A stretch of DNA of 64,000 nucleotides from Paenibacillus tyrphae (lineage in GTDB: Bacteria; Bacillota; Bacilli; Paenibacillales; NBRC-103111), in contig NZ_BSDJ01000027.1 in assembly GCF_027925525.1 (NCBI RefSeq), positions 42,092 through 106,091 on the forward strand, read 5' to 3'. This document shows, piece by piece, positions 27,302 to 37,200 of this stretch. The first letter of the stretch is position 1. Every line of letters starts with the position of its first letter. A program made the translations under genes and the position numbers. Below the pieces are notes generated by a model. It worked only from the letters and a program-made list of their open reading frames with translations. It had not been told where the DNA came from and ran no database searches.

Positions 27302-27330
27302 TTTCATTCTTAAAGAGAGGAATGATGGAC

Positions 27331-28590
27331 ATGGTGAATCTGGAAACGGTTCCTGCCGCATGGGCTTCCGAACTGATCGATATGTACGAAGCCGGCTCGT
27401 CGTTTTTCCTGGCTTCGCCGCAGCGTACGCTGCTGGCGAAAGGGGAGGCGGCGAGACTGTCCGTGCAGGGTGGCGCGGATCGGCTCAAAAGCTTGCCGCA
27501 GCGCGTGGCCGAGCTGCTGGCCCGCACGCAATTTTCCGGGGGGGCGCCTTCCGTTGTCGTGGGAGCGATCCCCTTCGATCCCGTGAAGCCTGCGGAGCTG
27601 ATCGTACCGCAGACGGCCCGATGGGCCGGCAAACTGCAGCTTGGCAGCGAGGCTGCGGAAAGGCAGCCCGACACCGCGGATTATAAGCTGCGCCCCGTGC
27701 CGGAGCCGGAAGTCTACGAGCATGGTGTGAGCCGGGCGTTGGCGCGTTTTCAGAAGGGGGACCTCCGCAAGGTCGTTCTCGGGAGAACCTTGCATTTGAC
27801 GCTGCCGACGAAGGTTGATGTCAACCGGCTTCTCCGCAATCTGGCCCGGCATAATCCGCATGGCTATACGTTTGCGGTGAATCTGGCCCCAGGAGAAGCA
27901 CGGGCCGCATGGACCCCGGACAAGTCGAACGGTCAGGAGCCGCGAACGCTGATCGGTGCTAGCCCGGAGCTACTTGTGACGAGAACGGGAGGGCGGCTGA
28001 AGGCGAATCCGCTCGCGGGCTCTGCGCCCCGCAGCAGCGATCCGGTCGAGGATCGGCGGAGGGCGGAGGCGCTGCTCGCCTCGGCGAAGGACCGGCATGA
28101 GCATGCGGTTGTAATCGAAGCCGTCGCTGACGCGCTGCGTCCTTATTGCAGCCGCTTGGACGTACCAAGCGAGCCTTCGCTCGTACAGACGTCCACGATG
28201 TGGCATCTGTCCACGGTCGTCACCGGAGAGCTGGCCGATCCTTGGGTATCGTCGCTGGAGCTGGCTTTGGCGCTGCACCCGACACCGGCGATTTGCGGGA
28301 CGCCGACCGATTTGGCGCGGGAAACGATTCGCGAGAGCGAGCCGTTTGACCGGGGCTTCTTCACGGGAGCGGTCGGCTGGTGCGATGCGAGCGGTGACGG
28401 GGAATGGGTCGTGACGATTCGCTGCGCCGAGGTGGAAGGCCGCGAGCTGCGGTTGTTCGCGGGCGCGGGGATCGTCGAGGGATCGAGCCCGCAGGCCGAG
28501 CTGGCGGAAACGTCCGCCAAATTCCGTACGCTCCTGCAGGCGATGGGGCTGAATCAGCCGCAGCCGGCAGTCGTAAAGGGGGATAAATGA
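27331..28590 (+). CDS. dhbC: Isochorismate synthase
   Basis: About 419 residues of the chorismate-binding enzyme family; it converts chorismate to isochorismate with Mg2+, the first step to 2,3-dihydroxybenzoate. Conserved blocks are KVVLGRTL, GASPELLVTRTGGRLKANPL, GSAPRS, HPTPAICGTPTDLA and FFTGAVGWCD. The start is one of three close ATGs (27322, 27325, 27331); spacing from AGAGAGGA favours the last. Its stop codon overlaps the dhbE start (ATGATG), indicating translational coupling. Confidence 0.93.
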   Translation: MVNLETVPAAWASELIDMYEAGSSFFLASPQRTLLAKGEAARLSVQGGADRLKSLPQRVAELLARTQFSGGAPSVVVGAIPFDPVKPAELIVPQTARWAGKLQLGSEAAERQPDTADYKLRPVPEPEVYEHGVSRALARFQKGDLRKVVLGRTLHLTLPTKVDVNRLLRNLARHNPHGYTFAVNLAPGEARAAWTPDKSNGQEPRTLIGASPELLVTRTGGRLKANPLAGSAPRSSDPVEDRRRAEALLASAKDRHEHAVVIEAVADALRPYCSRLDVPSEPSLVQTSTMWHLSTVVTGELADPWVSSLELALALHPTPAICGTPTDLARETIRESEPFDRGFFTGAVGWCDASGDGEWVVTIRCAEVEGRELRLFAGAGIVEGSSPQAELAETSAKFRTLLQAMGLNQPQPAVVKGDK

Positions 28591-30221
28591 TGCGTTCGCA
28601 GTATCCTTCATGGCCGCAAGAGCTGGCGGATTTTTACCGGGAGACCGGCTGCTGGGCGGGCGAGACGTTCGGTGAGATGCTGCGCGAGCGCGCCGCCGCT
28701 TACGGGGACCGCATCGCGGTCGTCAGCGGAACGAGCCGGATCAGCTACGCCGAGCTGGATGCGAGAGTCGACCGGTTGGCTGCCGGATTTTACAAGCTCG
28801 GCATTCGGCAGGACGACAAGGTGATTTTGCAGCTTCCCAATATCGCGGAGTTTATCGAGGTGTGCTTTGCGCTGTTTCGGCTGGGCGCGCTGCCGGTATT
28901 CGCACTTCCGCTTCATCGCAGAAGTGAGATCGTTTATTTTTCCGAGTTTACAAATGCGAATGCTTATATTATTCCGGATGTCGAGGCAGGCTTCGATTAC
29001 CGGGAACTGGCGGCGCAAGTGCAGGAGCAGGTGCCGACGCTGCGCCAAGTCATCGTAGCCGGCGATCCCGGGAAGTTTACGGCGCTGCGCGACCTGTACG
29101 CCGATCCGCTGCCCGATTTGCCGGGGCCAAGCTCCGGGGATGTGGCGTTTCTCCAGCTGTCTGGCGGCAGCACCGGGCTGCCGAAGCTGATTCCGCGCAC
29201 GCACGACGATTATATCTACAGCTTGCGGATGAGCGCCGAAGTGTGCGCTCTCGACGAGCAGAGCATTTATCTTGCCGTGCTCCCTGCGGCCCACAACTAT
29301 CCGCTGAGCTCCCCGGGCGTGCTGGGCACGCTCTATGCGGGCGGACGCGTCGTGCTGTCCCGCGGCTCCAGCCCGGACGAGGCGTTCCCTCTCATCGAGC
29401 GGGAACGCGTCACGATCACCGCCGTCGTGCCTCCGCTGGCTCTCGTCTGGCTGGACGCCGCCGAGTCGCGCCGCAGCGACCTTTCGTCGCTTCGGCTGCT
29501 GCAGGTCGGCGGGGCCAAGTTCAGTGCGGAGGCCGCCCGTAAGGTCAAGCCGGTTCTGGGCTGCACTTTGCAGCAGGTGTTCGGGATGGCGGAAGGGCTG
29601 GTCAACTATACCCGGCCGGACGATCCCGAGGACATTCTGGTGAATACGCAGGGCAGACCGATGTCGCCTTATGATGAGATCCGCATCGTGGACGACGAGG
29701 ATGAAAAGGTCGCTCCCGGTCAGGTCGGACATCTGCTGACGCGGGGGCCCTATACGATCCGAGGCTATTACAAAGCCGAAGAGCACAACGCCAGAGCGTT
29801 CACGGCGGACGGCTTCTACCGCACAGGGGATATGGCGAGAATGACGCCTGAGGGCTATCTTGTCGTCGAGGGCCGGGCGAAGGACCAGATCAACCGCGGC
29901 GGCGACAAGGTGGCGGCGGAGGAGGTCGAGAACCATCTCCTCGCTCATCCGGGCGTGCATGACGCCGCCGTCGTTTCGATGCCTGACGCATACCTTGGCG
30001 AGCGCAGCTGCGCCTTTATTGTGCCGTATTCACCGGCACCTACTCCGGCCGAGCTCAAAGCGTTCTTGAGGGAGCGGGGGCTGGCCGCTTACAAAATTCC
30101 GGACCGGGTCGAATTTATGGACTCGTTCCCCCGAACCGGGGTCGGCAAGATCAGCAAAAAGGCGCTGCGCGGACTGATAGAACAGAAGCAGCAGGCTCTA
30201 GCTGCGCCTCCGACAAAATAA
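28587..30221 (+). CDS. dhbE: 2,3-dihydroxybenzoate-AMP ligase
   Basis: A 544-residue stand-alone aryl-acid adenylating enzyme that activates 2,3-dihydroxybenzoate with ATP and loads it on the aryl carrier of DhbB. It shows the P-loop-like QLSGGSTGLPKLIPRTH, the block LPAAHNYPLSSPG that lines the aryl pocket in DhbE/EntE, VFGMAEGLVNYTR, YRTGD and a C-terminal catalytic Lys in RTGVGKISKKAL. Length matches DhbE (about 539). The start overlaps the end of dhbC. This makes an aryl-capped catecholate siderophore certain in type. Confidence 0.96.
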   Translation: MMRSQYPSWPQELADFYRETGCWAGETFGEMLRERAAAYGDRIAVVSGTSRISYAELDARVDRLAAGFYKLGIRQDDKVILQLPNIAEFIEVCFALFRLGALPVFALPLHRRSEIVYFSEFTNANAYIIPDVEAGFDYRELAAQVQEQVPTLRQVIVAGDPGKFTALRDLYADPLPDLPGPSSGDVAFLQLSGGSTGLPKLIPRTHDDYIYSLRMSAEVCALDEQSIYLAVLPAAHNYPLSSPGVLGTLYAGGRVVLSRGSSPDEAFPLIERERVTITAVVPPLALVWLDAAESRRSDLSSLRLLQVGGAKFSAEAARKVKPVLGCTLQQVFGMAEGLVNYTRPDDPEDILVNTQGRPMSPYDEIRIVDDEDEKVAPGQVGHLLTRGPYTIRGYYKAEEHNARAFTADGFYRTGDMARMTPEGYLVVEGRAKDQINRGGDKVAAEEVENHLLAHPGVHDAAVVSMPDAYLGERSCAFIVPYSPAPTPAELKAFLRERGLAAYKIPDRVEFMDSFPRTGVGKISKKALRGLIEQKQQALAAPPTK

Positions 30222-30247
30222 AATAACGTGAGAAAAGAGGAGATACG

Positions 30248-31210
30248 ATGGCTCTTCCTGCCATAACGCCTTATCCGATGCCGACGGCGTCCGACCTGCC
30301 CACTAACCGGGTGAATTGGACGCCCGATCCGAAACGTGCGGTTTTGCTGATTCATGACATGCAGCAGTACTTCGTGGACGCTTTCACGGCAGGGGCCTCC
30401 CCTGTGATCGAACTGCTGGAGAACATCCGCGCGCTCCGAAGCGCTTGCGACGAGCTGGGCATACCGGTCGTCTATTCTGCCCAACCGGGCGGCCAGACAC
30501 CGGAGCAGCGCGGATTGCTGCAGGATTTCTGGGGTCCCGGGATCAATGACGGGCCCTATCAGAAGCAGATCGTGAAGGAGCTGCCGCCGGGCGAGCGCGA
30601 TATCGTGCTGACCAAATGGCGGTACAGCGCCTTTCAGAAGACCGATTTCCGCGCCAGACTGACCCAGCTTGGCCGCGATCAGTTGATCGTATGCGGCATC
30701 TACGCTCACATCGGCTGCCTCATGACTTCTTGCGAAGCGTTCATGCAGGAAGTGGAGCCTTTCTTCGTCGCCGATGCGGTGGCGGACTTCTCGCTGGAGA
30801 AGCACCGGCTGGCGATCACCTACGCGGCCGAACGCTGCGCGGTTGTCATGACAACGGAACGTTTGATCAAGGCGCTCCGCGGTGAAGCGGGAGCCTCAGC
30901 CGAGCCGGAAGCCGCATTGGAAGCGGCTCCGGCGGCGGAAAGCGGGTCGCTGACCAAGGACGGCTTGCGGGAGCTGGTGGCGGACTTGCTGCAGGAAGCT
31001 CCGTCGTCCATCGCGGAGCACGATAACTTGATTACGCAGTGGGGCCTGGATTCGATCCGCATCATGAGTCTGGCCGAACGGTGGCGGCGGTCCGGGGCGG
31101 AAGTCACTTTCGTGGAGCTGGCGGAGCGTCCGACGCTGGCCGATTGGTTCGCTCTGCTGTCCGCCCGCCTGAGCAGGACTTTGCCGAACGGAGATTACAT
31201 AACGACATGA
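30248..31210 (+). CDS. dhbB: Isochorismatase with aryl carrier domain
   Basis: A 320-residue bifunctional protein. The N-terminal isochorismatase (1-210) removes pyruvate from isochorismate; it shows Asp37 in LLIHDMQQYF, the Lys in LTKWRYSAF and the Cys in YAHIGCLMTS. After an Ala/Glu-rich linker (AEPEAALEAAPAAES), the C-terminal aryl carrier (about 235-310) has Ser269 in WGLDSIRIMSL as the phosphopantetheine site that receives the dihydroxybenzoyl group. A ribosome binding site AGAGGAG precedes the ATG. The dhbF start follows 14 bases after the stop. Confidence 0.96.
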   Translation: MALPAITPYPMPTASDLPTNRVNWTPDPKRAVLLIHDMQQYFVDAFTAGASPVIELLENIRALRSACDELGIPVVYSAQPGGQTPEQRGLLQDFWGPGINDGPYQKQIVKELPPGERDIVLTKWRYSAFQKTDFRARLTQLGRDQLIVCGIYAHIGCLMTSCEAFMQEVEPFFVADAVADFSLEKHRLAITYAAERCAVVMTTERLIKALRGEAGASAEPEAALEAAPAAESGSLTKDGLRELVADLLQEAPSSIAEHDNLITQWGLDSIRIMSLAERWRRSGAEVTFVELAERPTLADWFALLSARLSRTLPNGDYITT

Positions 31211-31224
31211 AGGAGGGAGCGCTA

Positions 31225-34200
31225 ATGTCCGATGCTCGGCAGGCCCGCCGGCCGTTGACGGGGGCGCAGCTGGGGATTTGGTTCGCCCAGCAGCTTGACC
31301 CGGAGAGCCCAATGTTCAATACGGGGGAATATATCGATATTCGCGGACCTGTAGACCCGGAGCGTTTCGAAGCGGCGCTGCGTCAAACCGTGGCGGAGGC
31401 GGAAGCGCTGCATCTGCGCTTCGGCGAAGACGGGGACGGGCCTTGGCAGCGTCTTGAGCCGTCGTCCGACTGGACGTTGCATCATATCGACTTCAGCGGA
31501 ACGGATCATCCGCTGGAAGCGGCGGAGGCTTGGATGAGACAGAACTTGGCCGAGCCGATGGACCTGACGCGCGGACCGTTGTTTACGCAGGCGTTGTTCA
31601 AGCTGGCCCCGGACCGGTTTCTATGGTATCAGCGCATCCATCACCTTGTCATCGACGGTTACAGCTTTTCTTTGCTGGCCCAGAGAGCCGCTCAGCTCTA
31701 TACCGCCTTCTCCCAGGAGCAGCCACCCGGGCCGGGAGCGTTCGGCGCACTGCAATCGATTCTCCAGGAGGACGAGGCTTATCGCGCTTCGGAACAGCAG
31801 GAGCGGGACCGGGCCTTCTGGCTTGCCCGCTTCGCCGACGCGCCGGAAGCGGTGAGTCTGGGCAGCCGGACGGCCAGAGCCGGGGCGGGTTTCCTGCGCC
31901 GGACCGCGCAGCTGTCGCCGGACGATGCGTCTGCGCTGCGGGACGCGGCCGATCGGACGGCAACGACGTGGCCCGATGTCGTGATTGCGGCGGTGGCGGC
32001 TTACGTGCATCGGATGACCGGGGCCGACGATGTGATTCTCGGTCAGCCGATGATGTGCCGTCTGGGCTCGGCTTCGCTGCGCATTCCGGGCATGGTCATG
32101 AACCTGCTGCCGCTGCGTTTGACCGTGCGGCCCGAGATGCCGCTGTCCGAGCTGCTGCGCCAAGTTTCACGGGAGGTTCGCGAGGCCCGGCGTCACCAAC
32201 TGTACCGGCAGCAGGATATGCGGCGGGAGCTGAAGCTGCTCGGGGAAAACCGCCGCTTGTTCGGGCCGATGGTCAACGTGATGCCGTTCGACTATCGGCT
32301 GAGCTTTGCCGGCTGCCCCGGCATTCCGCATAATTTGTCTGCCGGGCCTGTGGACGATCTGTCGATCCACGTCTATGACCGGTCGGACGGAAGCGGGCTG
32401 CGGGTAGATTTCGACGGAAATCCGGCGGTGTACGGGGCGGAAGAGCTGGCGGCCCATCAGCGGCGGTTCCTTGGCTGGCTGGAGCGCCTTGCCTCGGCCG
32501 ATCCCGGGCAGCCGATCTCGCAGATCGACATGCTGCTGACCGAGGAACGGGAGCAGGTGCTCATCGGATGGAACGAAACGGCCCGCGAATTGCCGGAAGC
32601 TTCCACGTCCGCGATGGTCGAGGCCCAGGCGGCCCGCACGCCGGATGAGGTCGCCGTCGTTTTCGAGGACACGATTCTCACGTACGCCGAATTGAACCGG
32701 CGCGCCAACCGGCTGGCTCATGCCTTAATCTCGCGGGGCGTCGGTCCGGAAGGCATCGTGGCGCTGCTGCTGCCGCGGTCGGCGGAAGCGGTCGTGGCGG
32801 TGCTGGCCGTCCATAAAACCGGCGCCGCGTATTTGCCGTTGGACCCCGACTACCCGCAGGACCGGTTGGCCTACATGCTCCAAGACGCCGCCCCTCTGTG
32901 TGTCCTGACGGACAGGGAGACGGCTTCCCGGCTGCCTTCCGGAGCGGCAGGGCCTCTGCTGGTGCTTGACGAGCCTGCCACCGAAGCGCAGCTGCTGCGC
33001 CAGCCGGAAACTTCTCCCGGCGACGAAGACCGTACCGGCCGTCTGTCGCCTCTTCATCCTGCCTATATTCTTTACACGTCGGGCTCAACCGGCAAGCCGA
33101 AGGGCGTGATCGTGACCTTCGGCAGCTTGACCAACCTGCTCACGTCCATGCAGGACAAGTTCCGCCTGAGCGTCCAGGACCGGCTGCTGTCGGTGACGAC
33201 GATTGCTTTTGACATCTCGGTGCTGGAAATGTTCCTTCCTCTTACGACGGGGGCCCGGATTGTTATCGCTCCGAAGCCGGTGATCGTGGACCCGCCTGCG
33301 CTGGCAAGGATGATCCATGAGTCGGGGGCGACGATCATGCAAGCGACCCCGACGCTGTGGCAAGCGCTCGCGTCAAGCAAGCCCGAGCCGTTCCCCGGCC
33401 TGCGGATCATCACGGGTGGCGAGGCGTTTCCGCTGGGGCTGAAGCTTGCGATGCAGTCGCTCGGCTGCGAGGTGCATAACCAATACGGGCCGACGGAAAC
33501 GACGATCTATTCCACCGCCGGGCGCCTGGGCGAAGAACGCACGGGGACGCCGCCGATCGGCGGGCCGATTGCGAACACGCAGGCCTATGTGCTCGATGCG
33601 GGGTTGTCTCCGGTACCGCCGGGCGTAGCGGGCGATCTGTATCTGGCGGGGGCGGGACTGGCCCGCGGTTATTTGGGCCGACCGGACCTGACGGCCGAGC
33701 GATTCGTAGCCGATCCGTTCGGACCGCCCGGCAGCCGGATGTACCGTACGGGCGATCTTGCCCGGTGGCTTGAGGACGGCACCCTCGATTACATAGGACG
33801 CGCCGATCATCAGATCAAGATTCGTGGCTTCCGGGTGGAGCTCGGCGAAATCGAGTCGCTGCTCTCGCGGCATCCGGCCATCGATCAAGTTACGGTCGTC
33901 GCGCGGGAGGATCGGCCCGGGGATAAGCGGCTTGTCGCTTATTTCACAACCAATTCCCCGGACGTTCCCGACCCGGTGGAGCTTCGGCAGTATGTGGCCG
34001 AAGAGATGCCCGATTACATGGTGCCTTCCGCCTTCGTGCCGTTGGACGCCATGCCCCTGACGCCCAATAAAAAAATCGACCGCAAGGCGCTGCCTGCCCC
34101 GGATTTCCATGCAGTCGTCAGCCGTAGTCCGAGAACGCCGCAGGAGGAGCTGCTGTGCGGTTTGTTCGCGGAGGTGCTCGGCCTGGCGAAGGCAGGCATC

Positions 34201-37200
34201 GACGACGACTTCTTCGGGCTCGGCGGCCATTCCTTGTTGGCGGGGCGGATCGTGGCCCGTATCCGGGAAGTGTTCGGCGTGGAATTCGGCATTGGGGGCC
34301 TCTTCGAGTCGCCTACCGTGGCCGGTCTCGCCAAGCGTCTCGATCAGGCGCAGGCCGCCAGACCCGCCGTACGTCCAGCCGAGCGGCCGGAGGCGGTCCC
34401 GCTTTCCTTTGCCCAGAACCGGCTGTGGTTTCTGTATCGTCTGGAAGGCCCGAGTCCGACCTACAACATTCCATTGGTGGCCCGGCTGTCTGGCACGCTA
34501 AACGTGGCCGCGCTGGAAGAAGCGCTCGGCGATGTGGTAAGCCGGCACGAGACGCTGCGCACGATTTTCCCGGATACGCAGGGCTCATCGCAGCAGCTCA
34601 TTCTGGATGCGGTGGCTGCTAAGCCCCGGCTGCTGGTAACCGAAGTCCGCGAAGACGAGCTGTCCGCGCGGCTGGCGGAGGCGGTGCGCTACGGCTTCCG
34701 GCTAGCTGAGGAGCCTTCGCTTCGCGCCGAATTGTTCGTGCTTGGCGAAAACGAATACGCCCTGCTGCTGCTGCTTCACCATATCGCGGGCGACGGCTGG
34801 TCGCTGGTGCCGCTTACCCGCGAGCTGTCCGCCGCCTACGCTGCCCGTCTGCGGGGCGAATTGCCCGCTTGGGCTCCGCTGCCGGTGCAATATGCCGACT
34901 ATGCGATCTGGCAGGAGCGGCTGCTTGGCAGCGAGGGCGACTCCGACAGCCTCATTGCGCAGCAGCTCGGCTACTGGGCCCGGACGCTGCAGGGCTTGCC
35001 GGACGAGCTGACGCTGCCGACCGACCGTCCGAGGCCGGCGGCAGCAAGCTACCGGGGCGGTGTTGTCCGCTTCCGGATCGGCAGCGAGCAGAACCTCCGG
35101 CTTGCGGAGCTTGCCCGCGAAAGCAAGGCCAGCTTGTTCATGGTGCTGCAGTCGGCGCTGGCGGCGCTGCTTACCCGGCTCGGCGGCGGGACGGATATCC
35201 CGATCGGCAGTCCGATTGCGGGACGGAGCGACGATGCGCTGGACGGCCTGATCGGCTTGTTCATCAATACACTGGTGCTTCGCACCGATACGTCCGGCGA
35301 TCCGTCCTTCCGCGAGCTGCTGGCCCGCGTCCGCCAAGCGAGTCTGGCCGCTTACGAGCATCAGGATGTGCCTTTCGAACGTCTGGTCGAGGTGCTGAAT
35401 CCCGTACGGTCGAGGGCCCGGCACCCGCTGTTCCAGATCATGCTGGTGCTGCAAAATACGCCCGATGCTGCGCTGGAGCTGCCCGGAGTAGAGGCGCGTC
35501 TTCAATTGGATAGCCCCGGCACGTCCAAGTTCGATCTGACCTTCGAGCTGAACGAGCGCCGCAGGCCGGATGGCACGCCGGACGGGCTGGAAGGGCTTCT
35601 GGAGTACAGCTCCGATCTGTTCGAGCGCGGCACGGCAGAAAGGCTGGCCGCGCGGTTTGTGCAGGTGCTGGAGGGAGCGGCGGCCGAGCCGGATCAGCCG
35701 ATCGGACGGTTGGACATCTTGATGCCCGACGAGCGCAGCAGCCTGCTGGAGCAGTGGCGCGAGCCGCTGCCCGTGACGCCGGGGGCTCATCTGCCCGCGC
35801 TGTTCGAGGCGCAGGCGGCCCGTACTCCCGATTCGGAGGCGGTCGTCTACGAGGAGGAGAACCTCGACTATGCGGAGCTGAACCGTCGCGCCAACCGGCT
35901 GGCGCATCTGCTGATCGCCGAAGGCGTCGGCCCCGAGCAGATGGTGGCGCTGGCGCTGCCGCGTTCGATAGAGATGGTAGTCGGCGTGCTGGCCGTGCTG
36001 AAGGCCGGGGCTGCGTACTTGCCGCTAGACCCGGATTATCCCGCCGATCGGCTGGCTTATATGCTGGAGGACGCCCGGCCGGTGTACGTTGTCACAAGCG
36101 AAGCCGGGGCTTTGGGCTTGCCGGATACCGGCAGCTTGCCGCGTCTGGCGCTGGATGCACCGGATACGGCGGAGCGGCTAAAGGCTTATTCGCCGGATAA
36201 CCCCGGCGACCGCGATCGCAGAGGGCCATTGTCGCCGCTTAGCCCCGCATATATGATCTATACCTCGGGCTCGACGGGCAAGCCGAAGGGCGTCGTGATC
36301 CCGCATCAGAACGTCATACGGTTGTTTGCCTCGACGCAGCATTGGTTCGGCTTCGGTTCGGAGGATGTCTGGACGCTGTTCCATTCGTATGCTTTTGATT
36401 TTTCCGTGTGGGAAATCTGGGGACCGCTTCTCCATGGCGGCCGCCTCGTGGTGGTGCCGCACACGGTCAGCCGGTCGCCCGCGGAATTCCTGCAATTGCT
36501 CGTACGGGAGCGGGTTACAGTGCTGAATCAGACGCCGTCGGCGTTTTATCAGCTGATGCAGGCGGACCGCGAGCAATCGTCGCTGGGCGGGGAGCTGGCT
36601 CTGCGCTACGTTGTCTTCGGCGGCGAGGCGCTGGAGCTCGGACGGCTGGAGGAATGGTATGCGCGCCATCCGGACGACGCCCCGAGATTGATCAACATGT
36701 ACGGCATTACCGAGACAACCGTGCATGTCAGCTACAAGGAGCTGAACCGCTGCAGCGCCGCTTCGGGCACCGGCAGCCTGATCGGCGAAGCGATTCCGGA
36801 TTTGCGGGTCTATGTTCTCGATGAGGCGCTGCAGCCCGTACCGCCAGGGGTAACGGGGGAAATGTATGTCGCCGGTGCCGGGCTAGCGCGCGGATATTGG
36901 GGACGGCCCGGTCTGACGGCGGAGCGCTTCGTGGCCGATCCGTTCGGCGCCCCGGGTTCCCGGATGTACCGTACCGGCGATTTGGCCCGGCGCCTCGCCG
37001 ACGGCTCGCTGGATTATTTGGGCCGGGCGGATCATCAGGTGAAGATCCGCGGGTTCCGCATCGAGCCGGGCGAGATCGAGGCGGTTCTGGCAAGGCATCC
37101 CGGCGTCGCTCAGGTCGCCGTCGTGGTGCGCGAGGATCAGCCGGGCGACAAGCGGCTGGTCGCTTATGTCGTCCCCGCGCCGGACTCGCTCGCCGAGCCA